From the NCBI GenBank assembly GCA_963821885.1, contig CAWGFN010000005.1, forward strand, positions 124,001 to 188,000: 64,000 bases of DNA. The letters run 5' to 3'. Source of the stretch: Oleiagrimonas sp963821885. GTDB taxonomy: Bacteria > Pseudomonadota > Gammaproteobacteria > Xanthomonadales > Rhodanobacteraceae. The translations under genes and the position numbers were made by a program. The notes beneath the pieces were generated by a model. That model saw nothing but the letters and a program-made list of their open reading frames with translations, was not told where the DNA came from and did no database searches. Within the stretch, counting starts at the first letter, position 1, and each line of letters begins with the position of its first letter. Shown piece after piece: positions 32,386 through 40,935 of the stretch.

Positions 32386-33773
32386 TTGCGCCACCTCCGG
32401 TTGCCCGTGAACCAAAGGTCGCTGGCGAAGCGGCCCAGGGTGAACAGTTCGGCGACCACCAGCGCGTAGCGCAGCGGGGTGATGAGAATGCCCTTGCCGA
32501 GGGTACGCAGTCGTTCCCCGGGGGAAACCACGGTGAGGATGATCAACGAGAGCAGGATCTCGGCCACCACGGTGACCCAGAAGGCCTCGAACCAGCGCAT
32601 CAGCAGCATGATGATCAGGGTGGTGGGGAAGCCGATCTTCTCCACCGCGCCCATGAAGATCACCCAGCCGATCGGGCGCCCGTAGCGCTTGGTGACCTCG
32701 GGGCCAAACGCCTGGCGGTACGGTTCCTTGACCTTGCGCATCTCCTCCAGGCGCTTGCGTTCACTCTCCTTGCGTTCGTGCATGCGCTTGGCGAAGCGGC
32801 GAAACACCTTGAAAGGGCTGCGCATGAGGCCGTCGAAGTAGAAGCAGCTCTGCAGGAACGAGGACGACCACAGGAAAATCTGCCGCGGCAGTCGGCGGAC
32901 TTCCGGTTCCTCCGAACGCGCGATCACGTCGGTCAGCTGGATGTTTCGGTAGCCCTCGTTGTTGAGCGCGAAGCCGATGAAGATGTCCTCGGAGGTGGTC
33001 AGGTCGTCGCCGAGCAGGGGCTCGTAGTGGTCGAACAGGTCCTTGATGTACTTGCGACGGTAGGCCACCGCGCAGCCGACCGGATTGGTGATGCCACCGA
33101 AGAACACCATCTGGCCGTGGTAGACGAAGCGCTGCAGGAAGCGGTACAGGCAGTCGCGGTACATGTTGGTGATGCCCCACCAGATCAGGTGCAGGCGGCC
33201 GCGCTTCTCCATCGGGTCGTGCCAGCGTCCGGCGCCGTGCATGGGCGCGAACTCGGGCGTCTCGGCCAGTGCCCGGCGATCGGACAGGCGCATCGGCAGG
33301 ATGGTGCCGCAGGCGCTGGCGATGCCCACGCCCTGGTAGAGCTCGCGCACGCAGCGTTCCATGTAATGGGTCGATTCGAGGAACGTGTCGCCGTCGAGGA
33401 TGAACTCGACGTCGGCGTCGAACTCGCGCGCCTGGCGCTTGATGGTGGGCGTCTTGCCGATCGAGCTGTGCCGGCGGATCACCTTGACCGTCAGGCCCAG
33501 CTTCGATGCGGCATCCTCGGCGCAGGCGGCGGTGTCGTCGCCGCTGCCGTCGTCGACGATGATGATGTTGCGTGGCCGGATCGACTGTCGCGCGATCGAG
33601 GTCAGGCAGTGCGGCAGGTTCTCGGTCTCGCGGTAGGCGGGAATGACCACGTCCACCACGGCCTCGCGCCAGTCTTCGGCTGGCGTGGGGACAGTGCGAT
33701 CGGGTCCGCGCAGCAGACCGATCGCGCTGAGAAGAACATTAGGGCTGATGACATACCACGGGGCGGTGGCCAT
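32382..33773 (-). CDS. Family 2 glycosyltransferase, membrane polysaccharide synthase
   Basis: 463 residues. The GT-A domain has VVIPAYRETENLP, VDDGSGDD, DGDTF (DxD metal site) and TTSEDIF (catalytic acidic pair). A RQIFLW segment stands in place of the usual QxxRW. Two or three C-terminal hydrophobic segments (VIFMGAVEKIGFPTTLII onwards) would anchor it in the inner membrane. There is no PilZ domain. It is likely a processive synthase of a secreted polymer. The ATG at 33773 follows GGAGAA, lies inside the end of the epimerase gene (35-bp overlap), and overlaps the barrel gene at the other end. Confidence 0.88.
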   Translation of the reverse strand: MATAPWYVISPNVLLSAIGLLRGPDRTVPTPAEDWREAVVDVVIPAYRETENLPHCLTSIARQSIRPRNIIIVDDGSGDDTAACAEDAASKLGLTVKVIRRHSSIGKTPTIKRQAREFDADVEFILDGDTFLESTHYMERCVRELYQGVGIASACGTILPMRLSDRRALAETPEFAPMHGAGRWHDPMEKRGRLHLIWWGITNMYRDCLYRFLQRFVYHGQMVFFGGITNPVGCAVAYRRKYIKDLFDHYEPLLGDDLTTSEDIFIGFALNNEGYRNIQLTDVIARSEEPEVRRLPRQIFLWSSSFLQSCFYFDGLMRSPFKVFRRFAKRMHERKESERKRLEEMRKVKEPYRQAFGPEVTKRYGRPIGWVIFMGAVEKIGFPTTLIIMLLMRWFEAFWVTVVAEILLSLIILTVVSPGERLRTLGKGILITPLRYALVVAELFTLGRFASDLWFTGNRRWRK

Positions 33774-34758
33774 CGGCGTTCTCCTTTGGGGCCTGTAGGC
33801 GGCTCGTGCGAATCAATTCGTCGAGCGTGTCCTCGAGAGTGTGCTGATGCTTGAAGCCGGTCAGCCCGCGCAGCCGGTCCAGGACCGGGCGGCGGCGGCG
33901 AATGTCCTCGAAATCTTCGCCATAGGCTTTCAGATACGGCACGCGTTGGATGCGCGAATCGCTGTCGGCGCGCTGGCGTACCATCTCGGCCAGGTCGCTG
34001 ACCGACATCTCGCGGTCATTGCCGACGTTGACCACCACGCCCTCGGCCGTGGCCTGTGCGGCCAGCAGGTCCAGGGCGCGCGCCGTGTCGCGTACGTCGC
34101 AGAACGAACGGGTCTGCTGGCCGTCGCCGTACACCGTGAGGTCCTCGCCCTTCACCGCCTGCTGCACGAAACGAGGCACGACCATGCCGTAACGTCCGGT
34201 CTGGCGCGGTCCGATGGTGTTGAACAGGCGGGCGACGACGGTCGGGATGTCGAACTTCTGCGCGTAGGACAGGCCCAGCGCCTCGTCGGCGATCTTGCTC
34301 ACCGAGTAGTTCCAGCGCGTGCCGGCGCGGGTCGACACCGACAGGTCCATGTCCTCGTGCAGGTCACTTTCCAGCCGGTGACCGTAGACCTCGGAGCTGG
34401 AGGCGATGACCACCTGCGGCTTCCATCCACCGCTGTGGACGGCGCGCAGGAGCCGTTCGCATGCGGCGATGTTGGTGGCCAGCACGCGGGTGGGTTCGGC
34501 GATGACGCGGTAGACGCCGACCACCGCGGCCAGGTGATAGATGCGGTCAGCCCAGCCGGTGGCGCGCTCGAGGCCCGGCCAGACCAGCATGTCGGCATGG
34601 TCGAAGCGGAAATTGGGATAGTCCTCGAGCAGCTCGACGTTCTGTCGGCTGCCAGTGGAAAGGTCATCGACCACATGGACCTTGTCCCCGCGTTTGAGAT
34701 GGAGTTCGGCTACGTGCGAGCCGATGAAGCCCGCCCCGCCGGTAATCAAGACGTGCAT
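33739..34758 (-). CDS. NAD-dependent nucleotide-sugar epimerase/dehydratase
   Basis: 339-residue extended short-chain dehydrogenase. It has GGAGFIGSH at the N-terminus for NAD binding, the catalytic SSSEVYG serine region and YSVSK for the Tyr/Lys pair. It resembles UDP-glucose or UDP-N-acetylglucosamine 4-epimerases and UDP-glucuronate decarboxylases, but the substrate cannot be fixed by eye. It is the first gene of the exopolysaccharide operon and probably makes the sugar donor for the downstream synthase. A perfect CRP/Clp palindrome lies 85 bp upstream. Confidence 0.87.
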   Translation of the reverse strand: MHVLITGGAGFIGSHVAELHLKRGDKVHVVDDLSTGSRQNVELLEDYPNFRFDHADMLVWPGLERATGWADRIYHLAAVVGVYRVIAEPTRVLATNIAACERLLRAVHSGGWKPQVVIASSSEVYGHRLESDLHEDMDLSVSTRAGTRWNYSVSKIADEALGLSYAQKFDIPTVVARLFNTIGPRQTGRYGMVVPRFVQQAVKGEDLTVYGDGQQTRSFCDVRDTARALDLLAAQATAEGVVVNVGNDREMSVSDLAEMVRQRADSDSRIQRVPYLKAYGEDFEDIRRRRPVLDRLRGLTGFKHQHTLEDTLDELIRTSRLQAPKENADGHRPVVCHQP

Positions 34759-34842
34759 GTTGTGTCCCTGTTCCTGACCGAACTCTCATCAAGCAAGAGT
34801 GGGTCCATGTATGCCCTTGCGGGGTAGTGTTTCTAGCATATA

Positions 34843-34858
34843 TGTGAACGGGGTCACA
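34843..34858. promoter_or_regulatory. CRP/Clp-type binding site before the exopolysaccharide operon
   Basis: TGTGA-N6-TCACA with both half-sites perfect (34843-34847 and 34854-34858). This is the consensus for CRP and for the c-di-GMP-responsive Clp of xanthomonads. It sits between the acyltransferase and epimerase genes, 85 bp before the epimerase ATG. On the minus strand it is followed at once by ATATATGCTAGAA, which contains -10-like hexamers. The site may therefore overlap the promoter itself. Confidence 0.75.
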
Positions 34859-34947
34859 ATTTGACGCTAGACATAGGCGCGATGGATGCGCGGGCGGGAG
34901 CGGCGTGAGGGCCGTCCAGGGTGGGGGCAACCGTGCCGGGGTCGGGT

Positions 34948-35538
34948 TCAGGAGCCGCGATGCTTGCCACGCGCGTCGCGAAACAGGCCACGGATGCGGT
35001 CCAGGTCGGCGTCGATGTCCCCCGTGGTGTACTGCAGCTGGCCCAGGTTGAAGGTCTTGGTCGGGTAGTCCAGCATCACCGGCAGCACCGGCACCCGGGC
35101 GGCTTCGGCGATGCGCAGGAAGCCCGATTTCCAGCGGTCGACCTTCTTGCGCGTGCCTTCCGGGGTGATGCCCAGCCACATCCGCTCGCGTTCATCGAAG
35201 CGCTTGAGCATCTGGCCGACGATGCCGATCGCCGCCTTGCGATCGATGCCGATCAGGCCCAGCCGGCGCAGCAGGGGGCCCAGCGGGCCGTCCATCATTT
35301 CCTTCTTGATCATGATGTTGATGTCCAGCCCCAGCGCCGCCTTCATCATCAACCCCCACACGCCGTCCCAGTTGGACGAGTGCGGCGCGCCGATGATGAT
35401 CAGCTTGGGCACGTTGGGCAGCTCGCCGGTCAGGCGCCAGCCGGACAGACGCAGGAGTCCGCGGCAAAGGCGCGAGAGCAGGCCGCGCCGAACGCGCGGT
35501 GCCAGGGGCGGCATCTCAGGCAGGATCGGCGCGTTCAT
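34948..35538 (-). CDS. Lysophospholipid acyltransferase family protein
   Basis: 196 residues with the acyltransferase motifs HSSNWD (His53 and Asp58, the HX4D catalytic pair) and TPEGTRKK, the glycerol-phosphate-binding block. It would transfer an acyl chain to a lysophospholipid or related acceptor at the inner membrane. It is smaller than PlsC and of the GNAT-free AGPAT-like type. Its start overlaps the arfB stop by 4 bp, so the two are coupled. Confidence 0.87.
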   Translation of the reverse strand: MNAPILPEMPPLAPRVRRGLLSRLCRGLLRLSGWRLTGELPNVPKLIIIGAPHSSNWDGVWGLMMKAALGLDINIMIKKEMMDGPLGPLLRRLGLIGIDRKAAIGIVGQMLKRFDERERMWLGITPEGTRKKVDRWKSGFLRIAEAARVPVLPVMLDYPTKTFNLGQLQYTTGDIDADLDRIRGLFRDARGKHRGS

Positions 35539-35957
35539 TCGTGGCTCCAGTCACGCGACCGCGTGCGTTTGACGCTGCCGCGCCGCTGCTTGGATTGCAG
35601 CCGGCGTTCGCGGGACGCGCGGGTCGGACGGGTCGGAATGCGTTTGGTTGGCGCGCGCGTGGCCTGGCGCAACAGCTCGGCCAGGCGTTCGCGTGCATCC
35701 TCGCGATTGCGCCCCTGGTCGCGAAAGCGCCTGGCCTGGATCACCACCACGCCATCGCCGCTGATGCGGCGGTCGCGGCGGGCGAGCAGGCGCGTGCGCA
35801 CGGCCTCGGGCAACGAGGGCGAACGGGCGGCATCGAAGCGCAGCTCGACCGCGCTTTCGGTGCGGTTCACGTGCTGGCCGCCGGGTCCGGCCGCGCGCAC
35901 GAAACGTTCGGTCAGTTCCGATTCGGGGACGGCAATGGTGCGATTCACGCGAAGCAT
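35535..35957 (-). CDS. arfB: Alternative ribosome-rescue factor ArfB (YaeJ)
   Basis: Peptidyl-tRNA hydrolase that rescues ribosomes stalled without a stop codon. The 140-residue product has the class-I release-factor-like GGQ at residues 26-28 in RAAGPGGQHVNRTES. The C-terminal tail is rich in Lys/Arg (RERRLQSKQRRGSVKR) and would enter the empty mRNA channel. There is no stop-codon-recognition domain, as expected for ArfB. Confidence 0.93.
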   Translation of the reverse strand: MLRVNRTIAVPESELTERFVRAAGPGGQHVNRTESAVELRFDAARSPSLPEAVRTRLLARRDRRISGDGVVVIQARRFRDQGRNREDARERLAELLRQATRAPTKRIPTRPTRASRERRLQSKQRRGSVKRTRSRDWSHE

Positions 35958-36019
35958 GCGCGAAGTGTACCGGGGCCGTCCCTGCGCGGCATGACGCGGG
36001 GCACGATCGCCGCCCGGCG

Positions 36020-37666
36020 TCAGCGCCGGCGCGGCCAGCCCAGGGCGAAGACCAGCGCGCCCAGCGCGGCGGATGCACCGGCGATCCAGGCCCCGTGGGT
36101 GGCCTCCAGGGACCAGGCCAGCGTCGCGCTGATCAGCAGCGCGGTGCCCAGCAGGCCGGTGGCCAGGGTGCGCCGGTTGTCGGCGGCCTGCCGGCGCAGC
36201 TGCGCCAGGTCATCGGATTCGAAACGCACGCGGGCGTTGCCGCCGACCGATTGCTCCAGCAACTCGTGGACCAGGTCGGGAATCCGCGGCGCGGCATGCA
36301 GCCACTCGGGCAGGCGCCGGCGCAGCGTGCGCAACGCACGGCGCGGGCTGTAGCGCTCGCGCAGGATGCGCTTGAGCACGGGATGCGCCACCGACCAGAT
36401 GTCGATCTCGGGATCGAGCATGCGGCCGACGCCCTCGATGTTGAGCAGGGTCTTCTGCAGCAATATCAGCTGCGGCTGCAGGGTCAGCTCGAAGCGTCGC
36501 GCGGTGTTGAACAGCTTGGCCACCACCTCGGCCAGCGAAATCTGCGACAGCGGGCGGGTGAAATAGGGCTCGCACACGGTGCGCACGGCCGCTTCCAGTT
36601 CGTCCACGCGGATGTGCCGGGGCATCCAGCCGGCCGCCAGGTGCAGCTCGGCGATGCGCCGGTAGTCGCGCTCGAACAGGGCGATGAAATTTTCCGCCAG
36701 CCAGTACTGGTCGGCCTCGGGCAGCGAACCCATGATGCCGAAGTCCAGCGCGATGAAGCGCGGCTGGCGGCTGGCGATGTCGACCCAGATGTTGCCCGGG
36801 TGGGCGTCGGCGTGGAAGAAGTTGTCGCGGAACACCTGCTCGTAGAACAGCCGCACGCCCATCGCCGCCAGCGCGCGGCGGTCGATGCCGGCCGCGTCGA
36901 TGGCCTCGATGTCGTCGGCGGGCACGCCGTGCAGGCGCTCCAGGGTGAGCACCCGCGCGTTGGTGTAATCCCAGAACACCGCCGGCACCGTCAGTTCGTC
37001 CGAGCCCTCGAAGTTGCGCTTGAGCAGGCTGGCGTTGGCGCCCTCGCGCTGCAGGTCGAGCTCGTTCTCCAGGGTCTTCTCGATCTCGGCGACCACGTCC
37101 AGCGGGCGGATCTTGTCGGCGTTGGGGTGCCAGCGCTGGGCCAGCTCGCCCAGCGCGCGCAGCAGGTCCACGTCGCGGCGGATGCGTTTCTCGATGCCCG
37201 GTCGCAGGACCTTGACCACCACGTCCTCGCCGTCCGGCAGGCGCGCGGCATGCACCTGGGCGATCGAGGCGGAGGCCAGCGGCTCCTCGTCGAAATGCGC
37301 GTAGAGCGCATCCAGCGGCCGGCCCAGCGAGGCCTCGACGATGGCCCGCGCCTGGCTGCCGGGGAACGGCGGCACCTGGTCCTGCAGCAGGGACAACTGG
37401 TCGGCGATGTCCTCGGGGATCAGGTCGCGGCGCGTGGACAGCACCTGTCCGGCCTTGACGAAGATCGGACCCAGTTCGTTCATCGCCAGGCGCAGGCGTT
37501 CGCCGCGGGGCAGGTCGCGCATCGCGGCGCCACCGTTCGGCAGCAGCACGCGTACCCATTTCAGCGGGCGGAACAGATGCGCGGCATCGACCAGCTCGTC
37601 GAGCCGATAACGCAGCAGCACATGGGCCACGCGCAGCAGCCGGGGCGCCAGGCGCAGCGGCGTCAT
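36020..37666 (-). CDS. ubiB: Ubiquinone biosynthesis ATPase/kinase-like protein UbiB
   Basis: 548-residue member of the ABC1/ADCK family needed for ubiquinone synthesis. It has the family KxGQ motif (KAGQ at 71-74) and the alanine-rich nucleotide loop ASASIAQVHA at 131-140. It also has FFHADAHPGNIWVD and FIALDFGIMG. Two C-terminal hydrophobic segments (LLGTALLISATLAW and AGASAALGALVFALGW) anchor it in the membrane. It overlaps ubiJ by 4 bp, so the two are cotranscribed. Unlike in E. coli, ubiE is not part of this operon but lies 22 kb away. Confidence 0.96.
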   Translation of the reverse strand: MTPLRLAPRLLRVAHVLLRYRLDELVDAAHLFRPLKWVRVLLPNGGAAMRDLPRGERLRLAMNELGPIFVKAGQVLSTRRDLIPEDIADQLSLLQDQVPPFPGSQARAIVEASLGRPLDALYAHFDEEPLASASIAQVHAARLPDGEDVVVKVLRPGIEKRIRRDVDLLRALGELAQRWHPNADKIRPLDVVAEIEKTLENELDLQREGANASLLKRNFEGSDELTVPAVFWDYTNARVLTLERLHGVPADDIEAIDAAGIDRRALAAMGVRLFYEQVFRDNFFHADAHPGNIWVDIASRQPRFIALDFGIMGSLPEADQYWLAENFIALFERDYRRIAELHLAAGWMPRHIRVDELEAAVRTVCEPYFTRPLSQISLAEVVAKLFNTARRFELTLQPQLILLQKTLLNIEGVGRMLDPEIDIWSVAHPVLKRILRERYSPRRALRTLRRRLPEWLHAAPRIPDLVHELLEQSVGGNARVRFESDDLAQLRRQAADNRRTLATGLLGTALLISATLAWSLEATHGAWIAGASAALGALVFALGWPRRR

Positions 37667-38319
37667 GCGTCCGGCCCCGGTCGCCGGGCCAGCCGGTTCA
37701 GGCGCGCCTCCAGGCGTTCGGCGCGCTCGCGCAGGGCGTCGACCTCATCCAGGAAGGCGTCCATTTCGTCGGGCGCCACGGCCAGGCGCGATTCCTCGCG
37801 CAGCCAGTCGGCGGTGTCCTCGACCGCGTGCCGCGCCGCGCGGCGGGCGTGGGTCGCGCCGCGCCGCAGCGCCTGCGCCACGGGTACGCCAATCACGTCG
37901 CCGAAGCGCTGCGCGAAGGCCTCTTCCATGTCCGGCGCGTAGCCGCGGGCCAGCTTCTCCAGCTGGCGGGCCAGGCCGGCATCGCCGGCGATCTCGACCT
38001 GGCCCGGCGCGATGCCGTCCTCGTCGCGGCGCAAGGCCATGGCCAGCAGGCTGCCGGGCGTGGCCTTGATCCGCAGCGTGGGGCCTTCGATATCGCCGTC
38101 GGCCGGCGGCGGGCCCACGTGCAGGCGCCCGTCCTCGACGTGCACCGACAGCGCCAGCTCCGGGCCGTGCACGTGCAGGACCACGCGCCGGCCTTCCAGG
38201 GCGGCCAGTCGCTGGCGGGTATCGGGATCCAGGTCCACGGCGCGGTTGAGCGCGCCCTGGAGGGCGCGTCCGGCAAGCACGCGCAGCGGACGCGGCAGCA
38301 ACGAAGGCGATTCGGTCAT
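37663..38319 (-). CDS. ubiJ: Ubiquinone biosynthesis accessory factor UbiJ (SCP2 domain)
   Basis: 218 residues. An N-terminal SCP2 lipid-binding domain (GRRVVLHVHGPELALSVHV, then ATPGSLLAMALRRDEDG and VEIAGDAGLARQLEKLARGY) is followed by a helical C-terminal region with a coiled coil. UbiJ scaffolds the soluble ubiquinone complex together with UbiK (14.4 kb). Its stop overlaps the ubiB start, confirming the ubiJ-ubiB order seen in related bacteria. Confidence 0.92.
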   Translation of the reverse strand: MTESPSLLPRPLRVLAGRALQGALNRAVDLDPDTRQRLAALEGRRVVLHVHGPELALSVHVEDGRLHVGPPPADGDIEGPTLRIKATPGSLLAMALRRDEDGIAPGQVEIAGDAGLARQLEKLARGYAPDMEEAFAQRFGDVIGVPVAQALRRGATHARRAARHAVEDTADWLREESRLAVAPDEMDAFLDEVDALRERAERLEARLNRLARRPGPDA

Positions 38320-38380
38320 GCGCCGATTGTACCCGCAGCCCGCGCCGTGCCGCGCATGGCGTCGTGCCGCATGGCCCGAA

Positions 38381-38845
38381 TCAGACCGCGCCGGTGAAAT
38401 CGAGCTGGCGCCAGGCCTCGAACACGGTCACCGCGACCGCGTTGGAGAGGTTCAGGCTGCGGCTGTGCGCGCGCATCGGCAGGCGCAGGCGTTGCGGTTC
38501 GGGAATCGAGGCCAGGATGTCGTCGGGCAGCCCGGCGGTCTCGCAGCCGAACAGCAGGGCGTCGCCGTGGGCAAAGCCGGCGTCGGTCGGTCGTCGGCTG
38601 GCGCGCGTGGTCATGGCGAAGAGGCGGGGACGGTCGAGCGCGTCCAGGCAGGCGTCCAGCGTGTCATGCACGTTGAGGTCGGCGTATTCGTGGTAGTCCA
38701 GGCCGGCGCGGCGCATGCGCTTGTCGTCCAGTTCGAAACCCAGGGGCCGCACCAGGTGCAGCGTGGCGCCGGTGTTGGCGCACAGGCGGATCACGTTGCC
38801 GGTGTTGGGCGGGATTTCGGGGCGGTGCAGGATGACGTGCAGCAT
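38381..38845 (-). CDS. trmL: tRNA (cytidine(34)-2'-O)-methyltransferase
   Basis: SPOUT-class methyltransferase that modifies the wobble base of certain tRNA-Leu. The 154-residue product has HRPEIPPNTGNVIRLCANTG, the AdoMet-knot region LLFGCETAGLP and the C-terminal LRLPMRAHSRSLNLSNAVAV. This is the complete family pattern at normal length. The ATG at 38845 is the family start; an upstream extension of six residues is unlikely. Confidence 0.95.
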   Translation of the reverse strand: MLHVILHRPEIPPNTGNVIRLCANTGATLHLVRPLGFELDDKRMRRAGLDYHEYADLNVHDTLDACLDALDRPRLFAMTTRASRRPTDAGFAHGDALLFGCETAGLPDDILASIPEPQRLRLPMRAHSRSLNLSNAVAVTVFEAWRQLDFTGAV

Positions 38846-38891
38846 GGGCGCATTATCCCGCATCCGCCGGACGCCATGCCGGCGGCCAGGG

Positions 38892-39113
38892 TCAGTCCTG
38901 GCGCAGGCACAGCACGCCGTCGGGCAGCAGCGGGCAGGCCAGCGGGACGAACGCGCTGGCGCCGGACTGCGAACCGGTCATCTGCACCTCGGTGACCATG
39001 GTCGACGGGTTGGCGCGGGTCGTGCCGGGGAACAGCATCGAACCCACGGTGGCCACGCACAGCACCATGCACAGGACGAACAGGCCGCGTAACAGGATGT
39101 TTTCGTATTTCAT
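38892..39113 (-). CDS. Small membrane or secreted hypothetical protein
   Basis: 73 residues, not recognised. A hydrophobic segment (LLRGLFVLCMVLCVATVGSMLF) near the N-terminus could be a signal peptide or an anchor. A short exterior tail ends in ACPLLPDGVLCLRQD, with two cysteines that could form a disulphide. A GGAGCC sequence precedes the ATG at 39113. Codon use resembles its neighbours, so I think it is a real gene, but no role can be assigned. Confidence 0.6.
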   Translation of the reverse strand: MKYENILLRGLFVLCMVLCVATVGSMLFPGTTRANPSTMVTEVQMTGSQSGASAFVPLACPLLPDGVLCLRQD

Positions 39114-39245
39114 GATCTGGCTCCGATTGGCTGGGGAGTGACGGGTCCCTGTACGAGGGTTGTCGCAAGTCGCGTGCCAAGCCCGTAGTGCCATTCAAGC
39201 CATTGATTACATGATGTTTGTCAGAAAGCCTGCCGGTGCAGGAAG

Positions 39246-39300
39246 ATGTCCGCGGACGGATGTCCGCGGGGCATCGGACACCGCGGACGCTGCGTCCGGA
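39246..39300. repeat. Clustered inverted repeats of a TCCGCGGA type
   Basis: A perfect 10-bp palindrome GTCCGCGGAC (39248-39257) is followed by related blocks GTCCGCGG, ACCGCGGAC and GTCCGGAC within 50 bp. It lies in the 191-bp gap between two minus-strand genes. No T-tract is present. It may be a repetitive extragenic element or a weak transcription-ending structure for the 39305 gene. Confidence 0.4.
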
Positions 39301-39304
39301 CGAT

Positions 39305-40081
39305 TCAGTGCAGCGGGCAGCGACCGTCCAGCGGCGCCTTGCGCGCGGCGGCGAGTTCGGCTGCGGGAACGGCCGACAGGCGCTGGTCGGCCGGATAGAC
39401 AAGCCGCACGCGTACATTGCGGCCGTCCCGGTCGCGCAGGTTCGACAGGCCGCGGAACCAGTGCAGCTGCCGCGTGCGCATGTCGTAGCCGACATCGATG
39501 TGCGGCAGCGCGAAAGCGATCCAGCTGTCCAGCTCCAGGCGCAACACCAGCACGCCCCGCCGGGCGGCTGCGGCGTCGCGATGGCGCTTGATGCGGAAGG
39601 CCATGTAGTCCAGGCGGCTGGGCACCAGGAAGGCGATGCGGCGCGTCTTGCCCGCGGCCAAGGCGTCCCAGTGCCGGCGCACGTAGGCGTCGAATCCGGC
39701 GTCGATCACCGCATCGCGGGGCGTGTCCAGGCCGCGTTCCCGCGTGGCGTCGGCGCCGACGGGGCGCACGAAGACCTGCCGGGCATCGCCGTTGTCGCGG
39801 ACGCCCTCGCGGTAGCCGTTGGCGGCGTCGACGAGTTCGAAGAGTGGCGTGACGGCGGGCCCGTGCAGGGTCTTGCGGGCAAACGGCGCGCCGTCCGGGC
39901 AGCGGTAAAGGACCAGCTCGCGGCGGTCGTCCGACGGGCCGTAGCGATAGTGATCCTCGCGGTACAGCACCGCGCCGTGCGTACCCGGCTCGCGGGCGAT
40001 GCCGGTGTAGCGGCTGATGTCGGCCGGGGTGGGCGGGGACGCGGCTTGCGCGGCGAGCAGCAGGAGCAGGGTGGGCAGCAT
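39305..40081 (-). CDS. Secreted protein of unknown function
   Basis: 258 residues with a short signal peptide (MLPTLLLLLAAQAAS). The mature part contains AVLYREDHYRYGPSDDRRELVLYRC, PLFELVDAANGYREGVR and RQLHWFRGLSNLRDRDGRNV. This is a repeated strand pattern without a motif I recognise. The start at 40081 was chosen because it puts the signal peptide at the N-terminus; the open frame extends further upstream. It is not obviously linked to its neighbours. Confidence 0.7.
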   Translation of the reverse strand: MLPTLLLLLAAQAASPPTPADISRYTGIAREPGTHGAVLYREDHYRYGPSDDRRELVLYRCPDGAPFARKTLHGPAVTPLFELVDAANGYREGVRDNGDARQVFVRPVGADATRERGLDTPRDAVIDAGFDAYVRRHWDALAAGKTRRIAFLVPSRLDYMAFRIKRHRDAAAARRGVLVLRLELDSWIAFALPHIDVGYDMRTRQLHWFRGLSNLRDRDGRNVRVRLVYPADQRLSAVPAAELAAARKAPLDGRCPLH

Positions 40082-40235
40082 GGCATCCGGATTCGCGGGG
40101 CGACATAGCCGATACGCGGCTGCCGCCCGGATGGATGAAGCCGGCCGGCCGTCCCGGGCGCGTGCCTTTAAGCTGCCGGTCACGCGGCTGCGGTAGCATC
40201 AGCGCATCCATCCACGTTCCTGTCCGGAGAGCCCC

Positions 40236-40652
40236 ATGCGCAAAGCCCCGATGCTGACCCTTGTCGTTCTGCCCGCCCTGCTGGCCGGCTGCACCTGGGG
40301 CATCAAGCTCAACGACGCCGGGCGGCAGGTACGCACGGCATGGCTGAGCGACGTGTCCGGCTGCAAGAACATGGGCAAGATCACCGTCTCGGTGATGGAT
40401 CGCGTCGGGCCGGTCAACCGCAACGACATCAAGGTTCGCGACGAGCTGGAAGTGATGGCCCGCAACGAGGCCGCGACCATGGGCGCCGATACCGTCAAGC
40501 CGTTGGGCGATCCCAGGGGCGGCGAGCAGTCCTGGGGTGCCTACCAGTGCGGCAGCCAGACGCTGCCCGCGGCCGGACAGCCACGGCAGGACCCGTCCGG
40601 GCAACCGGTCAGCGGCAAGGCCACCACCATTCCGATGGATTCGGGGCACTGA
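40236..40652 (+). CDS. DUF4156-like lipoprotein
   Basis: 138 residues. A lipoprotein signal peptide (MLTLVVLPALLAGC) with lipidation at Cys19 precedes a small domain. The domain includes DVSGCKNMGKITVSV, ELEVMARNEAATMGADTVKPLG and WGAYQC. This matches the YjeI/DUF4156 type of envelope lipoprotein, whose function is unknown. A CCGGAGA sequence lies just before the ATG. It is convergent with the DUF465 gene, 14 bp apart. Confidence 0.75.
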   Translation: MRKAPMLTLVVLPALLAGCTWGIKLNDAGRQVRTAWLSDVSGCKNMGKITVSVMDRVGPVNRNDIKVRDELEVMARNEAATMGADTVKPLGDPRGGEQSWGAYQCGSQTLPAAGQPRQDPSGQPVSGKATTIPMDSGH

Positions 40653-40666
40653 GCCGATCCGGGCCC

Positions 40667-40873
40667 TCAGGCGTCGAGATCGGGGATCATGCGGCTCTGC
40701 AGGCGCGCGATGGCGTCCTTGAGCTGCAGCTTGCGCTTCTTCAGACGCGTAAGCCGAAGCTGGTCACAGGCCGGATCGGCGCTCATGCGCTCGATGGCAT
40801 CGTCAAGATCGCGATGCTCCAGGCGCAGCGCTTCGAGCTGCCGGGCGATTTGGACCGGGTCGGGCGTGGGCAC
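40667..40873 (-). CDS. YdcH-like DUF465 protein
   Basis: 68-residue all-helical protein. It has the family pattern LEALRLEHRDLDDAIERM, then DQLRLTRLKKRKLQLKDAI. These form two amphipathic helices separated by a short loop. The molecular role of this widespread small family is unknown. It is divergent from ttcA across 62 bp. Confidence 0.85.
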   Translation of the reverse strand: MPTPDPVQIARQLEALRLEHRDLDDAIERMSADPACDQLRLTRLKKRKLQLKDAIARLQSRMIPDLDA

Positions 40874-40935
40874 GACGCGGGCTCCGTGACCGAAAGGCGC
40901 AGTGTAGCGCCGTCGGCGCGCTTACAATCAAGCCC

